The notes under the pieces were generated by a model, which was not told where the DNA came from, made no database searches, and saw only the letters and a program-made list of their open reading frames with translations. Source: an uncultured Clostridia bacterium (GTDB lineage: Bacteria > Bacillota > Dehalobacteriia > UBA4068). From it: a stretch of DNA of 64,000 nt. Both the position numbers and the translations under genes were made by a program. The DNA is taken from assembly GCA_944390945.1 (NCBI GenBank), contig CALXRV010000054.1:1-64000 (forward strand). The letters run 5' to 3'. Positions 16,895-25,542 of this stretch are shown here, in pieces. Each line of letters opens with the position of its first letter. Position 1 is the first letter of the stretch.

Positions 16895-17668
16895 TTAGTA
16901 AAATACGGGTTTAGTGTAAATGCTGACATCAATATAGTGGATCAGGCGGTCGCTATTGCGCTGCGCATCATCCAGAATCGTACTGTAGGCAAGATACTTT
17001 GCCGCAAAATCAGTACTGTCGCCCAGGCGAATCTCCGTTCCATTCATTGTATACAATTTGATATACTGCGTGTTCGTGACGTCAATCTCGCCAATATCCG
17101 CCGCATCAGCTGGGAGTGACCGCAGAATCTCCAGCGCAGCATCAATTCCTTCTCCTTCGATCCAGCTTCCAGCGGATGTTGGCGTCTCGCTAAGATCTAC
17201 ACCGGAAATCAACGGCAGGTCCATCTCGCTAATCACATAATAGCGGGCAAGGATTCGCCCTTCCGCATCGATCTCAATCATCACCAAACCGGCATTGAGC
17301 AAAGCAACCGGCTGGCGTTCTTCTACTTCGATCAAAACCGTATCTGGCCAAACCCGTCTGACTTCAGCTGATTTTACACGCGGCTCCACACGCAACCATT
17401 CTTCTGCATAGCGCGGGGTGACCGCAAACAGGCTGCCGCCAATCTGAAAACCAGACAATTCGATCAGACGTTCAGAAGCGATGTGATCATTGCCGCTGAC
17501 TTCGATATGGGCGACGGCAAAAAAATCCGAACGAGCGAAAAAATACCCGGCAAACAGACAAGCCACCAGCAAAACCAGCAATAATATCCAACGCGTGCTG
17601 CCCGCGCGACGACGCCTGGCGCGGTATTCCCGAATATCCGTGATCTCTTTCTGCCGGTTCACTTGCAT
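16895..17668 (-). CDS. ftsQ: Cell division protein FtsQ/DivIB
   Basis: A 257-residue bitopic membrane protein of the divisome core with FtsL and FtsB/DivIC. A basic cytoplasmic start (about residues 1-26, with RARRRRAG) is followed by one TM segment (27-46), a POTRA domain with FAVAHIEVSGNDHIASERLI, and the FtsQ beta domain. Length is normal. It is the first gene of an ftsQ-ftsZ-codY-relA run and has its own upstream promoter. In most genomes it would follow murB; here a 5.5-kb block on the other strand separates them. Confidence 0.93.
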   Translation of the reverse strand: MQVNRQKEITDIREYRARRRRAGSTRWILLLVLLVACLFAGYFFARSDFFAVAHIEVSGNDHIASERLIELSGFQIGGSLFAVTPRYAEEWLRVEPRVKSAEVRRVWPDTVLIEVEERQPVALLNAGLVMIEIDAEGRILARYYVISEMDLPLISGVDLSETPTSAGSWIEGEGIDAALEILRSLPADAADIGEIDVTNTQYIKLYTMNGTEIRLGDSTDFAAKYLAYSTILDDAQRNSDRLIHYIDVSIYTKPVFY

Positions 17669-17724
17669 CGTTTTTTTGCCCCATGAATCTGGATACCGTC
17701 CTCTGGACGCAACTTTCTTTTTTT

Positions 17725-17733
17725 ATTATAGCA
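17725..17733 (-). promoter_or_regulatory. Extended -10 promoter of ftsQ
   Basis: The minus strand reads TGCTATAAT, an extended -10 element with a perfect TATAAT (17730-17725), about 60 bases before the ftsQ start codon. No good -35 is visible, which is normal for extended -10 promoters. Confidence 0.6.
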
Positions 17734-17806
17734 GAGATAAGAAGCGAATGCGAGTTGTTTTTATCGCGAAATATCTGATTTCCGGCAGCCGACCGGTATA
17801 CTGCGA

Positions 17807-17948
17807 TTGACAAACCGTCTGGCATGCGTATATAATATTTTAGTTAATGCCGTTTGCCCATCCTTTGCGTTCAGTGCAGGAGCAAGCTGGGCAAAGACGG
17901 TGGCCGGCGTTTTGCCGGCAGATCTTATCAGGAAAGCAAGGGGCTGTT
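17807..17948 (+). promoter_or_regulatory. Promoter and structured leader of hisS-aspS
   Basis: Perfect TTGACA (17807-17812) and TATAAT (17831-17836) with an 18-base spacer. The leader of about 105 bases can fold: TTGCCCA (about 17852-17858) pairs with TGGGCAA further on, and GCCGGC/GCCGGC makes a second stem at about 17903-17919. I looked for T-box signatures because many tRNA synthetase genes carry them, but the conserved antiterminator sequence is not clear and no T-run follows. Treat it as a structured leader of unknown type. Confidence 0.6.
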
Positions 17949-19208
17949 ATGTCGATCAACAGACCGCGGGGCACGAACGATATTCTGCCCGGCGAAAGCG
18001 AAAAGTGGCAAGCCGTAGAGGCGCTGCTGCGTACGATCGCAGCGGAATATGGTTTCCGCGAACTGCGTACGCCGATTTTTGAAGAGACCGAGCTTTTTGC
18101 ACGCGGCGTAGGAGATACTACCGATATCGTGCAAAAAGAAATGTATACTTTTGATGACCATGGCGGTCGTTCTATCACGTTGCGGCCGGAAAACACGGCT
18201 TCCGCTTGCCGCGCCTATCTGGAAAACAAGCTTTATGGCGCGGTGCAGCCGGTTAAACTGTTTTATATTGGGCCGATGTTCCGCTACGAAAAACCTCAGG
18301 CCGGACGTTTCCGGCAGTTTCATCAGTTTGGGCTGGAGATCTTCGGTACGGCAGCAGCAGCGGCAGATGCGGAGATCATTGCCTTTGCCTGGGATCTTTA
18401 TCACCGGCTGGGCATCCGCGACCTGCGGTTGCGGCTAAACAGCGTCGGTTGCCCTGCCTGCCGCCCGGCATATCGCGAGGCATTGCAGGACTATTTCCGC
18501 CCCTATCTGGACAGGCTCTGCCCTTCCTGCCGCGAACGTTTTTTCAGAAATCCCCTGCGTATTCTGGATTGTAAAAGCGAGATCTGCCGTGAGATCGGCA
18601 AGGATGCGCCCTCGATCATCGATTATCTTTGTGAGGATTGCAGCAGCCACTTTGCACAGGTAAAACAGCTGCTTACCGCGGCAGATATTCCTTATACGCT
18701 CGATACCCGCATGGTGCGCGGTCTGGATTATTATACAAAAACCGCTTTTGAGATCGAAGTTGCGAAAATCGGCGCTCAGGCTGCAGTCTGCGGCGGCGGT
18801 CGCTACGACGGGCTGATTGAAGAACTGGGCGGCGGGCATATCCCCGGCGTGGGCTTCGCGCTCGGTATCGAACGCATCTTTTCTGCACTGGCCAGCCAGG
18901 GCGATGATATCGAGACGGAACAAAACCTTGACGTTTACCTCGTCGTTGCTGGCGGTGCCGATGCTGCCGCACTCGCCTTTCGCGTAGCAGACCAGCTGCG
19001 CCGCGCAGGCGTCAGCTGCGAGCTGGACTATGGGGAAAAAGGCTTTAAGGCGCAGATGAAGGCTGCTAACCGCCTGGGGGCGGCATATGCTGCAATCGTT
19101 GGCGAAGACGAAGTCAAAGCTGACAGCGTCACCGTCAAAAATATGGAAAACGGCGAGCAGGCAGCGATCCCTCTCGCGGAAATCAAGCAATATTTTTTAC
19201 AACGGTAA
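17949..19208 (+). CDS. hisS: Histidine-tRNA ligase
   Basis: A 419-residue class II tRNA synthetase. It starts with MSINRPRGTNDILPGE, the family N-terminus, which together with AAGGGG upstream decides ATG 17949 over the longer frame. Motif 2 includes FYIGPMFRYEKPQAGRFRQF. The histidine loop RMVRGLDYYTKTAFEIE-like stretch (residues about 255-270) and CGGGRYDGLIEELGG follow. The C-terminal anticodon domain closes the protein. It is the first gene of a two-gene operon with aspS. Confidence 0.97.
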   Translation: MSINRPRGTNDILPGESEKWQAVEALLRTIAAEYGFRELRTPIFEETELFARGVGDTTDIVQKEMYTFDDHGGRSITLRPENTASACRAYLENKLYGAVQPVKLFYIGPMFRYEKPQAGRFRQFHQFGLEIFGTAAAAADAEIIAFAWDLYHRLGIRDLRLRLNSVGCPACRPAYREALQDYFRPYLDRLCPSCRERFFRNPLRILDCKSEICREIGKDAPSIIDYLCEDCSSHFAQVKQLLTAADIPYTLDTRMVRGLDYYTKTAFEIEVAKIGAQAAVCGGGRYDGLIEELGGGHIPGVGFALGIERIFSALASQGDDIETEQNLDVYLVVAGGADAAALAFRVADQLRRAGVSCELDYGEKGFKAQMKAANRLGAAYAAIVGEDEVKADSVTVKNMENGEQAAIPLAEIKQYFLQR

Positions 19209-19223
19209 AGGAGTAAAACAGCC

Positions 19224-21014
19224 ATGACGGAAACCCTGATGAAACGAACCGACTATTGCGGCAGCCTGCGTTTGGCGGATGCCGGACGCGAAGTCGTACT
19301 CTGCGGCTGGGTGCAGCGCAGCCGTGACCATGGCGGCCTGATCTTTATCGATCTGCGTGACCGCGAAGGGCTGGTTCAGGTCGTATTTGACCCCACGCTG
19401 GATGCGGACACTTTTGCCCAGGCTGAAGCTGCGCGCAGCGAATATGTGCTCCAGGTGCGCGGTCTTGTCCGGCCGCGGCCGGAAGATACGGCTAACCCCA
19501 ATTTGGCAACGGGCGAGATCGAAGTGCTTTGTCACAAAATGATTACCCTCAACAAATCCAAGACGCCTCCTTTTTATATCGAAGATGACGTTAATGTCGA
19601 TGAACTGCTGCGTCTGCGCTACCGCTATCTTGACTTGCGGCGACCCGTGATGCAGGATGCGTTACGCCTGCGCCATAAGACCGCTTTTGCCATCCGTCAA
19701 TTCCTCGACCGGGAAGGCTTCTACGAAATTGAGACGCCCATGCTGTGCAAAAGTTCACCGGAAGGCGCGCGTGATTATCTCGTCCCTTCCCGCGTACACC
19801 CGGGCGAATTCTATGCCTTGCCGCAAAGCCCTCAGCTCTTCAAACAGATTCTAATGGTCTCCGGCATGGATAAATATTTTCAGATTGCGCGTTGTTTCCG
19901 CGATGAGGACCTGCGCGCCGACCGTCAGCCGGAATTTACGCAGCTCGATATGGAGATGAGCTTTGTCCGGGAAGAAGATGTGCGTGAAGTCTGCGAGCGG
20001 CTGCTGCAATTCGTATTCAAGCAGGCGCTGGGGCGTGATATTCCCATTCCCTTCCCCGTCCTGCCCTATGCAGAGGCTATGCGCCGGTTCGGCTCCGATA
20101 AACCGGATCTGCGTTTTGGGATGGAACTGATCGATATCGCCGATATCGCTGCGGAAAGTGAGTTCACCACCTTTGCCGCTGTCGCCAAAAAAGGTGGTTG
20201 GGTCTGCGGTATTAACGCCAAAGGCGCGCGCTTCTCGCGGCGTACAATGGACGATCTGAAGGATTATGTTGCTGTTTACGGCGCACGCGGCCTGGCCTAT
20301 ATCATGGTGGAAGAAGATGGGCTGAAATCGCCGATTGCCAAATTCTTCACGCAGGAACAGCTGGATGCGATCTGCAACCGCATGGGCGCCGAAGCGGGTG
20401 ACGTTTTGATGTTCGTTGCGGCAGACCCGGCGATCACGGCAGACAGCTTAGGGCATCTGCGCTGTGAAGTGGCAAAACGGCTCGGGCTGATCGACGAAAA
20501 CGAACTTTGCTTCCTCTGGGTGACCGATTTCCCGATGATGGAATTTGACAACGAAGAAAACCGTTGGAAAGCGGTGCACCACCCCTTCACCATGGTGAAG
20601 GATGAGGATCTGCCGATCCTGATGGAGCAGCCGGACAAGGCTCGTGCAAAAGCCTACGACTGCATCCTCAATGGCTGCGAGCTGGGCGGCGGTTCCATCC
20701 GTATCCACCAGCGTGATGTGCAGGAAAAGATCTTCCAGCTGCTTGGTCTTTCAGAAGAAGAAAGCCGCGAAAAATTCGGTTATTTGCTCGATGCGTTTGA
20801 ATACGGGACGCCGCCGCATGGCGGTCTGGCTTTTGGTCTTGACCGTATGGTAATGCTGATGAGCAATAAGGAAAGCATCCGTGATGTGATCGCCTTCCCC
20901 AAAACGCAAAGCGCCACCGATATGATGACGCAGGCGCCGGGCAGCGTTTCGCTCAAGCAGCTGCGGGAGCTGCATATCCGCCCAGTACAGCGGGAAAAGA
21001 AGGAGCAGCAGTAA
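19224..21014 (+). CDS. aspS: Aspartate-tRNA ligase
   Basis: A 596-residue bacterial-type class II tRNA synthetase with an N-terminal OB-fold anticodon domain ([18 protein letters not shown]), catalytic motifs including YRYLDLRRP and QSPQLFKQ, the inserted GAD domain, and motif 3 near the end in [17 protein letters not shown] 19224 has AAAGGAG ten bases upstream. It lies 15 bases after hisS. It could also charge tRNA-Asn if the cell uses the transamidation route; the sequence alone does not decide. A terminator follows. Confidence 0.97.
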   Translation: MTETLMKRTDYCGSLRLADAGREVVLCGWVQRSRDHGGLIFIDLRDREGLVQVVFDPTLDADTFAQAEAARSEYVLQVRGLVRPRPEDTANPNLATGEIEVLCHKMITLNKSKTPPFYIEDDVNVDELLRLRYRYLDLRRPVMQDALRLRHKTAFAIRQFLDREGFYEIETPMLCKSSPEGARDYLVPSRVHPGEFYALPQSPQLFKQILMVSGMDKYFQIARCFRDEDLRADRQPEFTQLDMEMSFVREEDVREVCERLLQFVFKQALGRDIPIPFPVLPYAEAMRRFGSDKPDLRFGMELIDIADIAAESEFTTFAAVAKKGGWVCGINAKGARFSRRTMDDLKDYVAVYGARGLAYIMVEEDGLKSPIAKFFTQEQLDAICNRMGAEAGDVLMFVAADPAITADSLGHLRCEVAKRLGLIDENELCFLWVTDFPMMEFDNEENRWKAVHHPFTMVKDEDLPILMEQPDKARAKAYDCILNGCELGGGSIRIHQRDVQEKIFQLLGLSEEESREKFGYLLDAFEYGTPPHGGLAFGLDRMVMLMSNKESIRDVIAFPKTQSATDMMTQAPGSVSLKQLRELHIRPVQREKKEQQ

Positions 21015-21019
21015 ACCAG

Positions 21020-21047
21020 CGGGACGGCATACGGCCGTCCCGTTTTT
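21020..21047 (+). terminator. Intrinsic terminator of hisS-aspS
   Basis: CGGGACGG (21020-21027) pairs with CCGTCCCG (21035-21042), followed by five T. Confidence 0.92.
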
Positions 21048-21129
21048 CATCTGTGCCTGACGACGAACAAAGCTTGATAAACCAGGCAAAATCAGGAAAA
21101 CATATCCGCGGAAATGAGGAGGAAGAAAA

Positions 21130-22026
21130 ATGCAGGATGATTGCATGCAGATCCGCAGCCAGATGCCTGCTGTAGCTAGCCGACAGGCCGATACGGAAAC
21201 GCGTAACGCGGTTGCCGCGCATCTGACTTATTGCCGGGAATGCGCGCGCTATTATAAGCAAGCCGTGGAAGCCATGCCAAATGCCCTTACCCTAGAGGAA
21301 CTCCTGTCCGGCGATATTCCATTGCAGACAAAAGCATCGGCAGAGGATGCGCTAAAGCAGAAGCAACCGCATAGCCGCAGTCTACTGCTACTGCCGGTTG
21401 TCGCGGTCCTGCTTGTGCTGTTGCTGCAGGGCATGGTGACCGGTCATGGCCGTTTTTCAGCTAGCGCAGCAATCCATACCGCGCTGAGCACGGCAACAGA
21501 AGCCACTCCGCTCGCTAGCTTTGCCCTGGAGGAGGAGCAGTTGTTCCTGTTCAGCTCAGGCGATGCAGATACCACTTCGCTGCTGCTCTGCACGGCAAAT
21601 TACCGTTTTCCGCTCTGGTATGCAGATCAACAGGTTGGCGGAACATGGGATACGAGCGGCATGATGCAGGCCATCGGCTGGCAGTCCGCTACAGCGGCCG
21701 GAGAAGAAGGGGCTATGGATACAGGTTTTAGTCTGCTTTTCTGGCAAAGCCTTGACCCTGCCGTCGCTTATGTTGAATGGCAATTGGCAGACGGCACCTT
21801 GCGCATGGATGCCCCGCCGGTGCAGGAGGACGGTAGCCCCACTCCGGTCTGGCAGCTTGTTGCTGGCCGACAGGCCTTTGTGCCTGACGGCTCTGCCACA
21901 GCCCCAATTATCGCTTACGACAAAGCTGGTCAGCCATTGTATGCACTATCCGCTGTTGCATCTGCAGCCGACGGCATATCTACAACAACGGTATTTGCGC
22001 TCTCTTGGCAGACTGTGGCAAAGTAA
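21130..22026 (+). CDS. Anti-sigma-factor-like membrane protein with zinc-finger start
   Basis: A 298-residue protein not recognised as a named gene. The first 40 residues carry a ZAS-like motif: C5, then HLTYCRECARYY (HxxxCxxC), as in zf-HC2 anti-sigma factors. One TM segment follows at about residues 78-100 (SLLLLPVVAVLLVLLLQGM), then a roughly 190-residue extracytoplasmic domain with no motif I know. A GAGGAGGAA site precedes the ATG. No ECF sigma gene is next to it, which is unusual, so the partner may lie elsewhere or the finger may have another use. Confidence 0.65.
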   Translation: MQDDCMQIRSQMPAVASRQADTETRNAVAAHLTYCRECARYYKQAVEAMPNALTLEELLSGDIPLQTKASAEDALKQKQPHSRSLLLLPVVAVLLVLLLQGMVTGHGRFSASAAIHTALSTATEATPLASFALEEEQLFLFSSGDADTTSLLLCTANYRFPLWYADQQVGGTWDTSGMMQAIGWQSATAAGEEGAMDTGFSLLFWQSLDPAVAYVEWQLADGTLRMDAPPVQEDGSPTPVWQLVAGRQAFVPDGSATAPIIAYDKAGQPLYALSAVASAADGISTTTVFALSWQTVAK

Positions 22027-22071
22027 AAATTACTTTCATAAAAATCAGGCAAATTTTGGCTTGTCTCCCCA

Positions 22072-22100
22072 TTGTGATTTATGCCTACCTGTGATATAAT
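22072..22100 (+). promoter_or_regulatory. Promoter of the 6S RNA gene
   Basis: TTGTGA (22072-22077), 17-base spacer, perfect TATAAT (22095-22100). Transcription would begin near 22107, at the 5' end of the folded RNA. Confidence 0.8.
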
Positions 22101-22106
22101 AAATTC

Positions 22107-22285
22107 AGTCCCCGATGTTGATTGCGGTTCGCGCGTTTTGACCCAACACCTTATATATGGGATTCTGTACTCCGTGTGCCGCCGGTAAGCCTCGCAAGGT
22201 CAGTGGACATCGAACGTACGCGGGAGGAAACCCACCTGCACCTAGCAGGTTACAAAACAGCGGCCGCCGGCTCGGGGATGCACCG
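22107..22285 (+). ncRNA. ssrS: 6S RNA
   Basis: About 180 bases with the 6S layout and no plausible coding frame. The ends pair (CCCCGA at 22110-22115 with TCGGGG at 22272-22277), then an inner closing stem GTTTTG with CAAAAC, then an open central region, and a small 3'-side hairpin ACCTGC/GCAGGT. The 3' part (GGTTACA...CAGCGGC...CTCGGGGATG) resembles the corresponding region of E. coli 6S RNA from memory. 6S RNA mimics an open promoter and binds sigma-A RNA polymerase. It has its own consensus promoter and terminator. An unrelated structured RNA remains possible. Confidence 0.78.
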
Positions 22286-22289
22286 TAAA

Positions 22290-22320
22290 AAACCGCCTGT
22301 TCCATTCTGACAGGCGGTTT
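22290..22320 (+). terminator. Terminator of the 6S RNA gene
   Basis: AAACCGCCTGT (22290-22300) pairs with ACAGGCGGTTT (22310-22320) over 11 bp. The T-run is short, but the stem base is A/T-rich. It lies before the ribosome site of the next gene. Confidence 0.75.
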
Positions 22321-22383
22321 CCCTATCTCTGCCGTAAAACATACCGGCAAATGCACCGCGAATCCCTGCAACAGGAGGGAAAA

Positions 22384-23106
22384 ATGCAATATGTTTTTCA
22401 GATCAACACTTTAGACCAGAAAACGCTGCTGCCACAGCTTAGCCAGGCTTTACAAAAGCGTACCGAGCTGCTCTCGCGGCAAAAGTATCCCAGCCTCTGG
22501 CATAAGCATGACTACATCACCGCGCAGCAGAAAATGCCGCCGGATGTCCTGCTGCAGCGCCGCCGCCGCTACCGTATCTATGGCATGATTTTGTTGCTGC
22601 TGGGCTTCTTTTTGCTCATCCCCGCGCTGACTGCGCCAAAAGAGCTGATGACGCCCCTCTTGGCCGGAATACTAGGCGTCGTTTTCGGTGGCCTCGCCCT
22701 GTATCGATCGCGGACGCAAAACCGCAAATTGCCGCTGCAGCATCGTTTTGCCCAATCTGCGCAAAAACTGCTCTTGCATCAACAGCAGGCATTACCCGCT
22801 GAAGTCTGTTTTTCTGACGAAGGTATGCAGCTGGCGGCAGACTCTGTTATTCCCTATGCGGAGATCGATTGCCTGATCATAACTACCGATGCATTTCTGC
22901 TCACCTGGCAGGAGCAAGTTGTCTTTCTGCCTGTCCTGGCTTTGCAGAACAATGCTGTATCCACAGCGGATGATTCTCCTGCTGCAGCAAAAGATCGCGC
23001 AGTCGCGCCCGGCGATCCTGCAACCTGTTTCCTGGCCTTTTTTGAAGCCAAATTACGCCCAACAGTTTTGCTTGCCGATATCCGTCAGCCAGAAAGCTGC
23101 CGTTGA
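22384..23106 (+). CDS. YcxB-like membrane protein
   Basis: A 240-residue protein with two TM segments at about residues 61-102 (MILLLLGFFLLIPAL and LLAGILGVVFGGLAL) and a C-terminal domain resembling YcxB-like proteins, with CFSDEGMQLAADSVIPYAEI and LLTWQEQVVFLPVLAL. These resemble small membrane-anchored beta domains of unknown function. ATG 22384 has CAGGAGGG upstream. It follows the 6S RNA terminator, so it needs its own start or read-through. A bidirectional terminator follows. Function unknown. Confidence 0.7.
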   Translation: MQYVFQINTLDQKTLLPQLSQALQKRTELLSRQKYPSLWHKHDYITAQQKMPPDVLLQRRRRYRIYGMILLLLGFFLLIPALTAPKELMTPLLAGILGVVFGGLALYRSRTQNRKLPLQHRFAQSAQKLLLHQQQALPAEVCFSDEGMQLAADSVIPYAEIDCLIITTDAFLLTWQEQVVFLPVLALQNNAVSTADDSPAAAKDRAVAPGDPATCFLAFFEAKLRPTVLLADIRQPESCR

Positions 23107-23151
23107 GGCGGACCGTCTGCCAGTAAACAACAAACCATCATCCACCCGGAC

Positions 23152-23189
23152 AACAACAAAGCCCGCGCACTGCGCGGGCTTTGTTGTTT
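23152..23189. terminator. Bidirectional terminator between the YcxB-like gene and murB
   Basis: An 18-bp perfect stem (23152-23169 with 23171-23188) with GC-rich core GCCCGCGC and A/T-rich base reading AACAACAAA/TTTGTTGTT. It suits the two convergent genes. Confidence 0.92.
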
Positions 23190-23211
23190 CCCATCATCCA
23201 TTCTGTCTAGT

Positions 23212-24132
23212 TCAATCAAAATCGCCGACAAACTTGACTTCCGGCACCAGGCGAATACCGGCATAAGCATAAACACGTTCCTGTACCAGCTCGATCAGCT
23301 CCCGCACCTCCGCCGCAGTCGCATTGCCACGGTTGATAATAAAATTCCCATGTTTCTGCGAAACTTCTGCTCCACCAACACGCGTTCCACGCAAACCAGC
23401 CATCTCGATCAGATGTCCGGCATGATCCCCATCCGGATTGCGGAACACAGAACCGCAGGAAGGGAATTCCAACGGCTGCGCCAAACTGCGCCGCTGCGAA
23501 TATTCCTTCATCTTCGCCAAAATCGTCTCCCTCTCGCCAGGCTGCAAGCGCATCCCGACGCGCGTGATCACCGCCTTCAGTGCAAACAGGCTGCTATCCC
23601 GATAAGCAAAATGAATCTGCTCGCGTTCCAGACGAATCGGCTGTCCATCGAACCCAACCGCAGCAACAAAAGTCACAAAATCGCCCAATCTGCCATCATA
23701 GGCACCCGCATTCATCCGAATGCCGCCGCCAACGCTGCCTGGAATGCCACGGGCAAATTCCAAGCCAGCCAGCCCGCGTTCTGCAGCTTCCAGCGCCAGC
23801 GCGGCCAAAAGCATGCCGGCAGAAGCCTCCACCTCGTCTCCACGCCAGACGGCGCTGCTGAAATGTTCTGCCATGCGGATCACAACGCCGCGTATGCCCG
23901 AATCCGCGACAAGCAGATTCGAACCGTTCCCGATCACCAGCCAGGGAACATCCCTTTCTGCCAATAAGGTAAGCAGCGCAGAGAGCTCCTCTTCATCCGA
24001 AGGCTGTACCAGGATATCTGCCGGACCGCCGATCCGCCAGGTCGTATAGTCGCACATCGCTACATCGACCAGCGGCGCTACGCGTAACAACGGCGCAATC
24101 GCCGCTGCCAGCTCCTGCTTCATCCAAGTCAT
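23212..24132 (-). CDS. murB: UDP-N-acetylenolpyruvoylglucosamine reductase
   Basis: A 306-residue FAD enzyme that reduces UDP-GlcNAc-enolpyruvate to UDP-MurNAc. FAD-binding parts are TTWRIGGPADILVQP and VIGNGSNLLVADSGIRG; the active-site region has GIPGSVGGGIRMNAGAYDG and the C-terminal part SCGSVFRNP with the catalytic Ser, then GGAEVSQKHGNFIIN. This is type II MurB, normal length. Its ATG overlaps the murC stop (ATGA), so translation is coupled. It is the last gene of the main cluster. Confidence 0.97.
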   Translation of the reverse strand: MTWMKQELAAAIAPLLRVAPLVDVAMCDYTTWRIGGPADILVQPSDEEELSALLTLLAERDVPWLVIGNGSNLLVADSGIRGVVIRMAEHFSSAVWRGDEVEASAGMLLAALALEAAERGLAGLEFARGIPGSVGGGIRMNAGAYDGRLGDFVTFVAAVGFDGQPIRLEREQIHFAYRDSSLFALKAVITRVGMRLQPGERETILAKMKEYSQRRSLAQPLEFPSCGSVFRNPDGDHAGHLIEMAGLRGTRVGGAEVSQKHGNFIINRGNATAAEVRELIELVQERVYAYAGIRLVPEVKFVGDFD

Positions 24133-25514
24133 ACCTGTTCTTCCTTTCGTTTTGCCACATAGCGCTCGCCCAGCTGGCGGATATTGCCTGCGCCCAAAAT
24201 CAACAGCATATCCTCATCGGTCAATTCCTGCACCAACATGCCCAGCGCAGTGTCAATATCCGGCGCATAGCTGACGCTGCCGTGCCCCATCTCCCGCATC
24301 GCATCCACGACAAGTTGCGCGGAAACGCCGAAAATCGGCTTTTCAAACGCAGGATAAAGCTCGAGCAGCATCACCTTATCGCCATCCATCAGGCTGGCGG
24401 CGAAATCGCGGTACATCGCCTGCGTACGACTATAACGGTGCGGCTGAAAAACGACGAACAGTTTTTTCACGCCCTGGCTGCGCGCAGCTGCAATCGTTGC
24501 GCGAATCTCTGTCGGATGATGCGCGTAATCATCAATCACGCGCAATCGGCCAAACTGACCAAGCAGCTCGAAACGGCGACCGGTACCAGTAAAACGCGCC
24601 AGGCCGGCAGCGCATTGCGCAAAGCTGAGCCCCAGCTCTCTGCCAACCGCAACCGCAGCCAGCGCATTGCTGATATTATGCACACCGCCAACCTGCAACT
24701 GCAGCCGCCCAAGTAACAGACCATGATAAAACACATCTGCCAACACGCCACCACCATAATTCTGCGGCAGATGCACGATATTTTTAACCGTATAATCGGC
24801 ATCCTCTTCCAATGCATAGGAGATAAAACGGCCCGGGGTTTCCTGCGCCAATGCGCGAGCAGTCGCACAGTCATAATTGATCACGCCAAACCCATCTGGC
24901 GGCAACTGACGCAGGTACTGCGCAAAGGCCGCCACGATATGCGCCAGATCATGGTAATGATCCAGATGGTCTGCCTCGATATTCGTCACCACTGCGATCT
25001 TCGGACGCAAGAGGAGAAAAGTACCGTCGCTTTCATCAGCCTCTGCCACAAGCGTATCACCACGGCCGGCTTTAGCATTGCCGCCGATCAACGGCAACAT
25101 ACCGCCAATGATGACCGTCGGATCCTTCCCCGCCGCCTCCAGCATGGTAGCGATCATCGCAGAAGTCGTCGTTTTGCCGTGCGCGCCAGCCACGCCAATA
25201 CCGATCTTCTGCGAAAGCAGATAAGCCAGCATTTCTGCCCGCCGGTAAACAGGCAGCCCACGCCGCGCAGCTTCCAGCATCTCAGCATTATCCGGTTTTA
25301 CGGCAGATGAATAAACGACCGCCTGGCAATCTGCCGGTAAATTGGCCGCATCATGCCCATAGCAGATCTTTGCGCCGGCAGCTGCCAGCTCACGCGTCAG
25401 GCGTCCTTCCTCCACATCTGAGCCGCTGATCACAAACCCCTGTCCCAGCATGATCCTGGCGATTGCGCTCATCCCAATGCCGCCGATGCCAATAAAATGC
25501 AGCTTTTCTTCCAT
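24129..25514 (-). CDS. murC: UDP-N-acetylmuramate-L-alanine ligase
   Basis: A 461-residue Mur ligase that adds L-Ala to UDP-MurNAc with ATP. The N-terminal nucleotide fold starts KLHFIGIGGIGMSAIARIM, the ATP loop is GVAGAHGKTTTSAMIA, and the central part has EADESDGTFLLLRP and NIEADHLDHY. The C-terminal domain holds IDDYAHHPTEI and VFQPHRYSRT. ATG 25514 is preferred because AAGGAG lies 8 bases upstream and the protein then begins as the family does. It is between murG and murB. Confidence 0.97.
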   Translation of the reverse strand: MEEKLHFIGIGGIGMSAIARIMLGQGFVISGSDVEEGRLTRELAAAGAKICYGHDAANLPADCQAVVYSSAVKPDNAEMLEAARRGLPVYRRAEMLAYLLSQKIGIGVAGAHGKTTTSAMIATMLEAAGKDPTVIIGGMLPLIGGNAKAGRGDTLVAEADESDGTFLLLRPKIAVVTNIEADHLDHYHDLAHIVAAFAQYLRQLPPDGFGVINYDCATARALAQETPGRFISYALEEDADYTVKNIVHLPQNYGGGVLADVFYHGLLLGRLQLQVGGVHNISNALAAVAVGRELGLSFAQCAAGLARFTGTGRRFELLGQFGRLRVIDDYAHHPTEIRATIAAARSQGVKKLFVVFQPHRYSRTQAMYRDFAASLMDGDKVMLLELYPAFEKPIFGVSAQLVVDAMREMGHGSVSYAPDIDTALGMLVQELTDEDMLLILGAGNIRQLGERYVAKRKEEQV

Positions 25515-25542
25515 TTCTCTGCTCCTTGATCTCAGCCGGCGT

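Noticed and set aside
17837-17948. T-box riboswitch before hisS
   Set aside because: The leader is short, the conserved antiterminator sequence is not clear, and no terminator with T-run is present.
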